A DNA stretch of 64,000 nucleotides from Limnohabitans sp. Its GTDB lineage: Bacteria > Pseudomonadota > Gammaproteobacteria > Burkholderiales > Burkholderiaceae_C. Numbering within the stretch: the first letter of the stretch is position 1; each line of letters begins with the position of its first letter. The position numbers were made by a program, and so were the translations under genes. The stretch is from assembly GCF_023910625.1 (NCBI RefSeq), contig NZ_JAAVVW010000002.1, forward strand, positions 124,001 to 188,000. The letters run 5' to 3'. Positions 10,616 to 18,852 of the stretch are shown here, piece by piece. A model generated the notes under the pieces. It was given only the letters and a program-made list of their open reading frames with translations, had not been told where the DNA came from and ran no database searches.

Positions 10616-11932
10616 ATGAAACCACCTGCCTTGAGTGCATCCAATACCCAAAGCTCAACAGCCACGGCCCCAGCACGCAAGCTGTGCACCGACTGCGGCC
10701 TGTCTCGCACCAACGACCCCAAACGTTGCGGCCAGGCCTGCCAGTTCATCCAGCCCGACTACCCGGGGCTGGAGCGTCGCGTGCACGGCCGCGTACGCCA
10801 ACAGGGCCACGCCGCGCACAAGGCTCAGCCCGACGAGTTGTTCTTTGGTCCTTACCAGCAGATCCTGAGCGCCCGCCTGGACCCGCCCACCCAGGGCGCG
10901 CAGTGGACCGGCATCACCACCCGCTTGGCCGAAGTGCTGCTCGAAAAAGGCCTGGTCGACGCGGTGATCGCCATGGCCGCCGACACGCACGACCGCTGGC
11001 GGCCCCGCCCGGTGTTGGTCACCCGCGCGCAAGACATGGCGCAGTGCCGGGGCATGCGCATGGGCTATGCGCCCTTGCTCAGCCTGGTTGAGCCCGCGCT
11101 GGCCCAAGGCCACAAGCGCCTGGCTGTCATCGGCATCCCCTGCCAAGTCTATGCGCTGCGCGCCATCCAGCCGCAGCTCGAACAAGAGCAAGGGCTGGAA
11201 CAGTTGTATGTCATCGGCACGCCCTGCTCGGACAACACCACCACCGAAAACTTTCACCAATTTTTGGGGTTGATTTCTGACAGGCCAGAAGACATCAGCT
11301 ATGTCGAGTTTCGCGCCGACTACAAGGTGGAGGTGCGTACCGACCAGGGCGACAAGCGGCTGATTCCATTTTTGAACCTGCCACTGTCCACCCTGCCGCC
11401 CGACTTTTTTCCGCTGACCTGCCGCACCTGCGTGGACTACACCAATGCGCTGTCCGACATCACCGTGGGTTACATGGGTGGGCACGGCCAGCAATGGTTG
11501 CTGGTGCGCAACGCACGCGGGCAAGCCGTGTTGAATGGCATCCAGAACCAACTGGTCGCCAGCACACCGATCAGCCGAGGCAAAAGAGAGGGCCCCGTGC
11601 GGGGGTTCATGGCCAACACCGAGCGCGCCGCGGGGGGCCTGCCGCTGCGACGCATGCCCGCCTGGATCAAGCCGCTGGTCAACTGGCTGATGCCCCGGGT
11701 CGGCCCGCGTGGCCTGGAATTTGCCCGCGCCAGAGTCGAGATGAAGGCGATCGAGTCCATCTTGCACCTGCGCCGCGAGGCACCTGCGCGCATCAAGAAC
11801 ATGCTGCCTGCACATGTCTGGGCGCTGGCGGCGCGCTATGGCCTCCAACCCGAGGCAGCCGTCCCCGAAAAATCCAAACCCGAAACCCCCTCATCCTCTG
11901 CCCCTCTGGACACATCAAACCACAAACTGTAA
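10616..11932 (+). CDS. bciB: ferredoxin-dependent 3,8-divinyl (proto)chlorophyllide 8-vinyl reductase
   Basis: Enzyme of about 438 residues reducing the C8 vinyl group during bacteriochlorophyll synthesis. It belongs to the F420 hydrogenase/dehydrogenase beta-subunit family: the N-terminal cluster region is LCTDCGLSRTNDPKRCGQAC, the flavin-domain region is VIGIPCQVYALRAIQPQL with YVIGTPCSDNTT, and further cluster cysteines lie in FPLTCRTCVDYTNALSD. This pattern, next to bchI, identifies BciB rather than the unrelated NADPH enzyme BciA. An in-frame ATG at 10583 would add 11 residues; neither start has a strong ribosome site. The bchI promoter overlaps its stop codon. Confidence 0.9.
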   Translation: MKPPALSASNTQSSTATAPARKLCTDCGLSRTNDPKRCGQACQFIQPDYPGLERRVHGRVRQQGHAAHKAQPDELFFGPYQQILSARLDPPTQGAQWTGITTRLAEVLLEKGLVDAVIAMAADTHDRWRPRPVLVTRAQDMAQCRGMRMGYAPLLSLVEPALAQGHKRLAVIGIPCQVYALRAIQPQLEQEQGLEQLYVIGTPCSDNTTTENFHQFLGLISDRPEDISYVEFRADYKVEVRTDQGDKRLIPFLNLPLSTLPPDFFPLTCRTCVDYTNALSDITVGYMGGHGQQWLLVRNARGQAVLNGIQNQLVASTPISRGKREGPVRGFMANTERAAGGLPLRRMPAWIKPLVNWLMPRVGPRGLEFARARVEMKAIESILHLRREAPARIKNMLPAHVWALAARYGLQPEAAVPEKSKPETPSSSAPLDTSNHKL

Positions 11933-11945
11933 ATTTAACTTGACA
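11928..11945 (+). promoter_or_regulatory. PpsR/CrtJ-type site in the bchI promoter
   Basis: TGTAAATTTAACTTGACA fits TGT-N12-ACA and differs at one position from the TGTCAA-N6-TTGACA motif seen four times elsewhere in this window. Its right arm TTGACA can act as -35, with GATGAT 17 bp later as a weak -10. It overlaps the bciB stop and lies 56 bp before bchI. Confidence 0.7.
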
Positions 11946-12000
11946 CTTTGGCGCGTCTTTTGGATGATGGTCCGAGAACAGTTTTGCGGAAATACGCCCC

Positions 12001-13026
12001 ATGGCATTGACCTTCCCCTTCGCGGCCATCGTTGGTCAGGACGACATGACTCTCGCCATCCAGGTGGTGGCGGTCGACCCCTCCATTGGCGGCGTGCTCG
12101 TGCTGGGTGACCGGGGTACCGGCAAATCCACCGCTGTGCGGGCCCTGGCCGATTTGCTGCCACCCATTCAGGTGGTCAAGGGGTGCCCCTACCGCTGCGA
12201 CCCGACCCAACCGGCGGGCAACTGCCCGGCCTGTCAGGGGCGTGCACCGAAAACCAAAATCGTGACCGAGCGCCAGAGCGTGGCCGTGGTTGACCTGCCT
12301 TTGGGTGCGACCGAAGACCGCGTGGTTGGCGCGCTCGATCTGGAAAAGGCCCTGTCGCAAGGCGTTAAATCCTTCGCCCCCGGCCTGCTGGCGCAAGCGC
12401 ACCGGGGCTTTTTGTACATCGACGAAGTCAACCTGCTCGACGACCATTTGGTGGACCTGCTGATCGACGTGGCCGCCTCGGGCGAAAACCTGGTCGAGCG
12501 CGAAGGTCTGAGTGTGCGCCACCCAGCGCGCTTTGTGTTGGTGGGCAGCGGCAACCCCGAAGAGGGCGAGTTGCGCCCGCAACTGCTGGACCGTTTTGGC
12601 CTGTCGGTGCAGGTGCGCACGCCGCAAGACCTTGCGCTGCGGGTGGACATCATCAAACGCCGCGACGCCTTTGAAAAAGACCCGGTCGGCTTCAAGGCGC
12701 TGTGGCACAAAGACAACCAGAAGCTGCAAAAACGCATCCTCAAGGCGCGTGGACGTTTGGCCGCGGTCACGGTGAGCGACGACATGCTGATGCTGTGCGC
12801 CCGGCTGTGCCAGCAACTGGGCACCGACGGCCTGCGCGCCGAACTCACGCTGCTGCGTGCCACCCGCGCCTTTGCCGCGCTGCAAGGGCAATTGACGGTG
12901 CAGGCCGAACACCTGCAAAGCATGGCCCCGCTGGCCCTGCGCCACCGTCTGCGCCGCAACCCTCTGGACGACACCGACTCGGGCGTGCGCGTGCAACGCA
13001 GCCTGCAAGAAGTGCTGGCCACTTGA
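12001..13026 (+). CDS. bchI: magnesium chelatase ATPase subunit I
   Basis: AAA+ motor of 341 residues. With BchD and BchH it inserts Mg2+ into protoporphyrin IX, the committed step to bacteriochlorophyll. Walker A is GDRGTGKST near residue 37 and Walker B is FLYIDEVNLLDD. The family insert GCPYRCDPTQPAGNCPACQG and the GNPEEGELRPQLLDRFGLSV sensor region are intact. It leads the bchI-bchD-bchO operon, 23 bp before bchD, and is preceded by a PpsR-type promoter. Confidence 0.97.
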   Translation: MALTFPFAAIVGQDDMTLAIQVVAVDPSIGGVLVLGDRGTGKSTAVRALADLLPPIQVVKGCPYRCDPTQPAGNCPACQGRAPKTKIVTERQSVAVVDLPLGATEDRVVGALDLEKALSQGVKSFAPGLLAQAHRGFLYIDEVNLLDDHLVDLLIDVAASGENLVEREGLSVRHPARFVLVGSGNPEEGELRPQLLDRFGLSVQVRTPQDLALRVDIIKRRDAFEKDPVGFKALWHKDNQKLQKRILKARGRLAAVTVSDDMLMLCARLCQQLGTDGLRAELTLLRATRAFAALQGQLTVQAEHLQSMAPLALRHRLRRNPLDDTDSGVRVQRSLQEVLAT

Positions 13027-13049
13027 GGCGCTGCACTGCCCTGCAGCCC

Positions 13050-14939
13050 ATGGCCCACAACAACAACCCAACCCAGCAGCGCCTGCATGCCTGGCACGAT
13101 GCGCTGACCAGCCTGCAAATTCTGCAGCTCGACCCGCACGGCTTGGGTGGCGTGTGCCTGCGCGCGCCGCACGGCCCGGTGCGCGAGCGCTGGCTGAGCG
13201 CGCTGGCGGGCTTGGGCCTGCCACTGGTCAAAGTGCCCGGCTCCGCCGATGCCGAGCGCCTGCTGGGTGGCATCGATCTGGCCTACACCCTGCAAACAGG
13301 GCAACTGCGCATGCAAGCGGGCTTGTTGCAACAAGCCGACCAAGGCCTGGTTTGCCTGCCCATGGCCGAGCGCCTGCCCCCGGCCCTGCTGGCTCCCCTG
13401 CTGCAGGCCCTGGACACTGGCCAAGTGGCGGCCACACAACACGCCAGTGCGCCCAGCGCCACCCGCTTTGGCGTGGTGGCGCTGGACGAATCCTTGCCCG
13501 ACGAGGCGGGCGTGAACGCTGCGCTGCAAGAGCGCCTGGGCCTGTGGCTTGACCTTCAGGCGCTGTCGCATTCGGACATCGACGCGGGGCTGGACAGCCA
13601 CACGATCCACAGCGAAGAAGATGCACTGCAGCTTCACCTGAGCCCTGGGGCGCTGTCGCGGGCACGCGCAAAACTGCTGCACGTGCAAGCCAGTGATGCA
13701 CAACTGCACGCACTGTGCGCTTCGTCGCTGGGCCTGGGCATCCCCTCCTTGCGTGCGCCCAGCCTGGCGCTGCGCGCGGCTTGTGCGCACGCAGCGCTCA
13801 ACGGGCGCAGCGTGCTGGACGACGAAGACCTGGGCTTTGCCGCGCGCTGCGTGCTCGCGCCCCGCGCCACGCAGTGGCCTGCCGAGCCGTCAGAAGAAAA
13901 AGAACCCACAGAGCCGCCGCAATCCGACAACACTGAACCACCGCAAAACCTGGAGCCGAGCGATCCGCCGCCATCGGGCCAAGCGCCAGAAGATGCGCCG
14001 CAAGACACCCTACCCCAAGAACCCAGCGCCGAAGACCTGCAAGAGATGATGGTGGCCGCCGCCCTGGCCAGCTTGCCGCCGCACATGCTGGACGCACTGG
14101 CCACACAAAAAGGCGCGCGCAGCAGCCACACCTCCGGCCGCAGCGGCCAGACCCGGGCCGGTCAACAACGTGGCAGGCCCCTGCCCGCACGCCCGGGACG
14201 CCCCGGCGGCCATGCGCGGCTGCATGTGTTGGCCACCTTGCGCGCTGCCGCGCCCAAGCAACGCTTGCGTCTGGCAGCGCCTCTGACCTCTGGCAGCGAC
14301 ACAGCAGCCAGCACCCAACGCCGCATCGCCATCCGCGCCGAAGACTTCCACATCCAGCGCCACCAGCAGCGGTCATCGAGTTGCCTGATCCTGGCGCTCG
14401 ACGCCTCCGGCTCGGCCGCCTTGCAGCGCCTGGCCGAAGCCAAGGGCGCGGTCGAGTTGCTGCTGCAGCAGTCCTATGCACGGCGCGACAGCGTGTGCAT
14501 CGTGGCCTTTCGGGGTGCGCAGGCTCAGTTGTTGCTGCCCGCAACACGCTCGCTGGTGCGCGCCAAACGCGCCATGACCGGCTTGCCCGGTGGTGGCGGC
14601 ACTCCCCTGGCACTCGCCCTCAAAATGGCGCACGAACAAGCCGCCTTGCTGCAGCGCCAGGGTGTCACGCCCATCCTGGTGGTGCTGAGCGACGGGCGCG
14701 CCAACGTCACACTGCAAGGACTGGGCGGCCGTGCCCAGGCACTGGCCGACGCCGACAACTGGGGCCAGCAATGGCGCAGCAGCGGCCACTGCGCTCTGTG
14801 GATCGACACCAGCGTTCAGCCCGATGCCCAAGCCCGGCAACTGGCCGCGACCATGGGTGCGAGCTACATGCCCATGCCGCAGGTGCAAGCCCAGCGCATG
14901 GCCCACGCCATGGACAACCTGCGCACAGGCCTTGCCTGA
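13050..14939 (+). CDS. bchD: magnesium chelatase subunit D
   Basis: 629-residue adaptor of the chelatase. The N-terminal AAA-like half has lost the canonical Walker A (the equivalent region reads CLRAPHGPVRERW), as is usual for BchD. An acidic, proline-rich linker lies at about residues 275-335. The C-terminal von Willebrand A domain has the MIDAS motif DASGSA near residue 450 and the later GLPGGGGTPLALAL. The ATG at 13050 follows bchI by 23 bp; the longer open frame upstream lies within bchI. It forms the I-D motor complex acting on BchH. Confidence 0.95.
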   Translation: MAHNNNPTQQRLHAWHDALTSLQILQLDPHGLGGVCLRAPHGPVRERWLSALAGLGLPLVKVPGSADAERLLGGIDLAYTLQTGQLRMQAGLLQQADQGLVCLPMAERLPPALLAPLLQALDTGQVAATQHASAPSATRFGVVALDESLPDEAGVNAALQERLGLWLDLQALSHSDIDAGLDSHTIHSEEDALQLHLSPGALSRARAKLLHVQASDAQLHALCASSLGLGIPSLRAPSLALRAACAHAALNGRSVLDDEDLGFAARCVLAPRATQWPAEPSEEKEPTEPPQSDNTEPPQNLEPSDPPPSGQAPEDAPQDTLPQEPSAEDLQEMMVAAALASLPPHMLDALATQKGARSSHTSGRSGQTRAGQQRGRPLPARPGRPGGHARLHVLATLRAAAPKQRLRLAAPLTSGSDTAASTQRRIAIRAEDFHIQRHQQRSSSCLILALDASGSAALQRLAEAKGAVELLLQQSYARRDSVCIVAFRGAQAQLLLPATRSLVRAKRAMTGLPGGGGTPLALALKMAHEQAALLQRQGVTPILVVLSDGRANVTLQGLGGRAQALADADNWGQQWRSSGHCALWIDTSVQPDAQARQLAATMGASYMPMPQVQAQRMAHAMDNLRTGLA

Positions 14940-14947
14940 GCCCTGCC

Positions 14948-15832
14948 ATGTTCGAGCGTTTTTACCCCAGCATGTCCTGGGCCGAACACCGGCCACACTG
15001 GCCACATACCCAGCACAGCCGATTTGTGAAGGCTGGGGGTATCCACTGGCATCTGCAAATGATGGGCCAGGGCCCTTGCATGCTGCTCTTGCACGGCACT
15101 GGTTCGGGCAACTTCAGCTGGCGCGGCCTTTTGCCCACGCTGGCTCAGCACTTCACCGTGCTTGCACCTGACTTGCCGGGCCACGCCTTCACCAGCCGGG
15201 GGCCCGACGGTGCCCTGTCGCTGCCCGGCATGGCCGAAGCTCTGCGTGCCCTGACGCTGCAATTGCAATTGACGCCCCAAGTCATCGTGGGCCATTCGGC
15301 CGGAGCCGCGATCGCCGCCCACATGGCGTTGCACATGGACAGCCTGGCGCGCAGCACCCTGATCGGTCTGAACCCGGCTTGGCTGCCGCTGCCCGGTGTG
15401 GCCTCGTGGTTGTTTGGCCCAGCGGCCAAACTGGCGGCGCTCAACCCGCTGTCGGCCTGGGCTACCGCCAAAATGGCGGCCCAACCCGCAGCCGTGGCCG
15501 AGTGGCTTGAGCGCACCGGCTCCACGCTCGATGCACAAGGGCTGGATTTGTACACCCGCGTGCTGAGCGACTCGGGCCATGTGCACGGGGTGCTGTCGAT
15601 GATGGCGGCCTGGCAGCTCAAGCCTCTGGCCGCGCGCCTGCATGAGATCCGCAACCCGGTGTTCATGCTCATTGGCGCGCAAGACCAGACTGTGCCCCCG
15701 GCACTGGCCGACCAAGCAGTCTTGCGCCTGCCGCACGCCCAACAACACCGGCAAGCGGGTTTGGGCCATCTGGCCCATGAACAAGATCCGGTCGGCACCA
15801 GCCAGTACATTTTGCGCTGCAGCAAAAACTGA
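14948..15832 (+). CDS. bchO: alpha/beta hydrolase BchO
   Basis: 294-residue alpha/beta-hydrolase-fold protein of the BchO family, always linked to bchI/bchD and thought to assist Mg-chelatase; its reaction is unproven. The oxyanion motif is LLLHGTGSGNFSWRGLLP, the nucleophile elbow VGHSAGAAIAAHMAL, and the late His lies in QAGLGHLAHEQDP. It starts 8 bp after bchD. Confidence 0.93.
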   Translation: MFERFYPSMSWAEHRPHWPHTQHSRFVKAGGIHWHLQMMGQGPCMLLLHGTGSGNFSWRGLLPTLAQHFTVLAPDLPGHAFTSRGPDGALSLPGMAEALRALTLQLQLTPQVIVGHSAGAAIAAHMALHMDSLARSTLIGLNPAWLPLPGVASWLFGPAAKLAALNPLSAWATAKMAAQPAAVAEWLERTGSTLDAQGLDLYTRVLSDSGHVHGVLSMMAAWQLKPLAARLHEIRNPVFMLIGAQDQTVPPALADQAVLRLPHAQQHRQAGLGHLAHEQDPVGTSQYILRCSKN

Positions 15833-15880
15833 CAAACCCATGCCCGATGGGTGGTTCCCGTCTTGTGGTACTTTCAAGAC

Positions 15881-17359
15881 ATGGTTTTGTCCCTTGATTT
15901 CCTCTCATTGCCTTTGATGGTCGGTGCTGCGCTGGTGTTCATCAGCGTCTTGGCCGGGGTGTTTTCTGCGCGCATCGGTTTTTCTTTTCTGTTGATTTTT
16001 TTGGTGGTCGGCATCTTGGCGGGCGTTGACGGGCCTGGGGGCCTGGTGTTTGACGATTTCCGTCTGAGCTTCTGGGTCGGTAACGTGGCCTTGGCCGTGA
16101 TCTTGCTGGATGGCGGCCTGCGCACCCAGATGGCCACGTTTCGCACCGGTTTGCGCCCTTCTCTGTTATTGGCCACGCTGGGCGTGGTGCTGTGCACCGG
16201 CATCACCGGTTTTGCGGCCTATTGGCTGTTGGATTTGTCCTGGCCGCTGGCTTTGCTGGTGGGGGCCATCGTCGGCTCGACCGACGCAGCGGCCGTGTTC
16301 TCCCTGCTCAAATCCTCCGAAGTGCACCTGAACGAGCGGGTGGCAGCCACACTGGAAATCGAGTCGGGCATGAACGATCCCATGGCGGTTTACCTGACCC
16401 TGACCTTCATTGCCATCGCCTTGGCCATGGGACAGCCCGACACGACGACACCGGGGGTTTTAGACGTGTTGCTGTCACTGCTGCAACAAATGGGCTGGGG
16501 CAGCGTGTTGGGTCTGGCCTGCGGGTGGGCCATGGCCGAACTGCTCAAACGCCTGGGCCGAGGAGAAGACGGCGGCGGCGGTGTTCGCGCGCTCCTCATT
16601 GTCTCGGGTGGACTGACGGTGTTTGCCTTCACCACCTGGTTTGGCGGCTCAGGCTTTTTGGCGGTCTACCTGATGGGTGTGGTGGTGGGCAACCGGGCAC
16701 GGCGGCAGGTGCGCGCATCCTTGTCGGCCATGGACGGCTACGCCTGGCTGTCCCAGGCGGGCATGTTCTTGTTGCTGGGTCTGCTGGTGACCCCTTCCGA
16801 CATGTTGACCACACTGTGGCCTGCGATCGGGGTCTCGCTGGTGCTGATGTTCGTGGCACGCCCACTGTCGGTCTGGCTGTGCCTGAAGCCCTTGCACTTT
16901 TCTGGGCGCGAGATCACCTTCATCTCCTGGGTGGGGCTGCGCGGGGCGGTGCCGATTGTGTTGGCGGTGTTCCCGGTGATGGCGGGGGTGGAAAACGCCA
17001 ACATTTACTTCAATGTCGCCTTCATTGTGGTGCTGACTTCGTTGGTGCTGCAGGGCTCGACGATTGCCTGGAGCGCGCACCGCCTGAATGTGGTCCTGCC
17101 TGACCTGGACGACACCGAACATGCCCGTCTGGTGTTTGGTGATTTTGTATTGGCAGCGCCCACACCCATGGGCGATCTGTGCCTGTTTTACGGTTTGGAA
17201 TTGCCCTGCGATGCCGAAAAGACCGTGGGCCTATGGTTGGCCGACACGCTGCACCGCCCTCCCGTAGAAGGTGACACGGCGCACCTGGGCAAAGCCGAGA
17301 TCAGCGTGCGCGCCACCGATGGCAACCGCATCACCCAAGTGGGCATTCGCATCACCTGA
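15881..17359 (+). CDS. NhaP2/CvrA-type K+(Na+)/H+ antiporter
   Basis: CPA1-family monovalent cation/proton antiporter of 492 residues with about 12 membrane spans. Characteristic stretches are VGSTDAAAVFSLL and ESGMNDPMAVYLTLTF in the ion site, and FISWVGLRGAVPIVLAVFPV. A C-terminal cytoplasmic domain begins near residue 400, like the CvrA regulatory tail. The ATG at 15881 is preferred over an upstream GTG at 15851. It follows bchO by 48 bp and may share its transcript, but a direct role in photosynthesis is not shown. Its 3' end overlaps the convergent hydrolase gene by 129 bp. Confidence 0.88.
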   Translation: MVLSLDFLSLPLMVGAALVFISVLAGVFSARIGFSFLLIFLVVGILAGVDGPGGLVFDDFRLSFWVGNVALAVILLDGGLRTQMATFRTGLRPSLLLATLGVVLCTGITGFAAYWLLDLSWPLALLVGAIVGSTDAAAVFSLLKSSEVHLNERVAATLEIESGMNDPMAVYLTLTFIAIALAMGQPDTTTPGVLDVLLSLLQQMGWGSVLGLACGWAMAELLKRLGRGEDGGGGVRALLIVSGGLTVFAFTTWFGGSGFLAVYLMGVVVGNRARRQVRASLSAMDGYAWLSQAGMFLLLGLLVTPSDMLTTLWPAIGVSLVLMFVARPLSVWLCLKPLHFSGREITFISWVGLRGAVPIVLAVFPVMAGVENANIYFNVAFIVVLTSLVLQGSTIAWSAHRLNVVLPDLDDTEHARLVFGDFVLAAPTPMGDLCLFYGLELPCDAEKTVGLWLADTLHRPPVEGDTAHLGKAEISVRATDGNRITQVGIRIT

Positions 17360-18331
17360 AGCGCCTGAACGCAAAAAATCCGCCACGGCCTGCAGCGATG
17401 CCCGTGCCGCTTCTTCCTGGGGCACATGCCCCACTGCGGGCCAGGACACCAGACGGCTGCCCGGGATGGCCTGTAGGTAATCGCGGGCATTGCCAAACGG
17501 GATCATGGCGTCGGCCTCGCCCCAAACCAGCAAAGTAGGGGCCTTGATCTGGCGCAGCAGCGGCCCGGGTTCTTGCAGCACGGTTTGACTCAAGCGCTCG
17601 AGCATGGCCTGGCGCGCGCCCGGAGCGCGCAACAAGTCGTGGTATCTGTCGATCAGCGCATCGCTCAGGCTATCGGGCTGCGCATAAGCGGCTTGCAAGT
17701 TCATGCGCAACAGCGGCTTGGGCAGCACATGACGCATCAGGCCCAGCGTGGCGGACACCTCGATGGGCTTGCCGTATTCAAAACCAGAACTGGCAAAGCC
17801 GTCCGGGGCCACCAGCACCAGCCGATCGACGCGCTCGGGGTAACGTGCCGCCAAAGTCCAGGCAATGCGTCCCCCCATCGAATGGCCCACCCAACTGGCG
17901 CGGGCCACACCCGAGTCGTCCAGCAGGCGCAACAGCATTTGCACACTGCGCGCATCGCTATAGTCGTGCGCCGGATCGGGCGGGCTCAGGCCACTGCCCG
18001 GCAAATCGATGCGGATCACCCGGTGGGTGGCAGACAGTCCCTCAGCCCAGACGTCCCAGGTGTGCAGACTGGACCCAAAACCATGCAGCATGACCACCAC
18101 GGGTGCCGCACGCGGCCCCGTGTCGCGCACATGCAGCGCCCAAGGGTCCACCGTGCGCAGGTCACCCGGCGCACTCAGGTAGTGCTTGTGCAACTGCTCG
18201 CGTGGCAGGTCAGGGGTCCACAACCACAGTGACAAGGCGCTCAAGACGGTCAAAGCCAACATCAGGGGCTTTCTTTGCCTGCGTTGCCAGCCGCCTGTCC
18301 TGCGCTCAGGCAGGCGGGCCAAAGGGGCCAT
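17231..18331 (-). CDS. alpha/beta hydrolase with N-terminal membrane anchor
   Basis: About 366 residues. A basic stretch (GGWQRRQRKPLM) followed by a hydrophobic segment gives a signal anchor. The hydrolase core has VVVMLHGFGSSLHTWDVW, the nucleophile elbow VGHSMGGRIAWTLA and the late acidic/His region VWGEADAMIPF and WPAVGHVPQEEA. Start choice is uncertain: 18331 overlaps the tspO end by 26 bp, and 18262 is the next ATG. About 40 unusual C-terminal residues are read antisense to the antiporter's 3' end. It is the last gene of the bchG-bch2-bchP-tspO run. Substrate unknown; distinct from BchO. Confidence 0.78.
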   Translation of the reverse strand: MAPLARLPERRTGGWQRRQRKPLMLALTVLSALSLWLWTPDLPREQLHKHYLSAPGDLRTVDPWALHVRDTGPRAAPVVVMLHGFGSSLHTWDVWAEGLSATHRVIRIDLPGSGLSPPDPAHDYSDARSVQMLLRLLDDSGVARASWVGHSMGGRIAWTLAARYPERVDRLVLVAPDGFASSGFEYGKPIEVSATLGLMRHVLPKPLLRMNLQAAYAQPDSLSDALIDRYHDLLRAPGARQAMLERLSQTVLQEPGPLLRQIKAPTLLVWGEADAMIPFGNARDYLQAIPGSRLVSWPAVGHVPQEEAARASLQAVADFLRSGASGDANAHLGDAVAIGGAHADLGFAQVRRVTFYGRAVQRVGQP

Positions 18332-18797
18332 TGAGCAGCACCGTCTGCACATTCAGCACAGCGGCGATGCTGACCCAGACCCAGTAAGTGACCAAAAGCA
18401 AACTGGCCCAGCGCGACAAACGCCAAAGGCCAATGACCATCGCCAAAATCGACAACCACAAGAACACCAGCTCGAACAGTGCCCAGTCCGGGCGCTGCAG
18501 TTTGAAGTAAAGCGCGCTCCAGAGGATATTGAGCAGCGCGTTCGCGCCAAACAAAACCAGCACTCGGCGTCGCAGTGCATGGGTGTCCGCTGCCTGCCAG
18601 GCCAACCAGCCGCTGATGGCGCACAGCGTAAAAATAGTGCTCCAGATCACGCCAAAAGCGGCATCTGGTGGCTTCCATGCGGGGTGGCGTAAGGCCAAAT
18701 ACCAAGGCCCCAGCTCGGTCAGGGCGGCACCGATGCCCGCTGTGGTGTAGCTGAGCACAAAAGCCACCAGCAGGGCACGCAGCGAAGCCTGGCCCAT
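18306..18797 (-). CDS. tspO: TspO/MBR family tetrapyrrole-binding membrane protein
   Basis: 163-residue five-span membrane protein. Family traits are the early LRHPAWKPPDAAFGVIWSTI, ALLNILWSALYFKLQRPDWAL and a C-terminal TYWVWVSIAAVLNV, with many tryptophans. In Rhodobacter TspO binds porphyrins and negatively modulates photopigment genes in response to oxygen and light. The ATG at 18797 is chosen; the frame runs further upstream into the bchP 3' end. It lies 55 bp after bchP on the same strand, so it would be expressed together with late bacteriochlorophyll genes. Confidence 0.9.
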   Translation of the reverse strand: MGQASLRALLVAFVLSYTTAGIGAALTELGPWYLALRHPAWKPPDAAFGVIWSTIFTLCAISGWLAWQAADTHALRRRVLVLFGANALLNILWSALYFKLQRPDWALFELVFLWLSILAMVIGLWRLSRWASLLLVTYWVWVSIAAVLNVQTVLLNGPFGPPA

Positions 18798-18852
18798 GCG
18801 CCATGAGGTCACCACGGGCAAACCGTGTTCGGGGTGCGGACTCACCAAGACC

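Noticed and set aside
10655..11848. 397-codon open frame on the minus strand
   Set aside because: Antisense shadow of bciB with no recognisable motifs.
12234..13790. 518-codon open frame on the minus strand
   Set aside because: Covers bchI and bchD in antisense; Arg/Ser-rich low-complexity translation.
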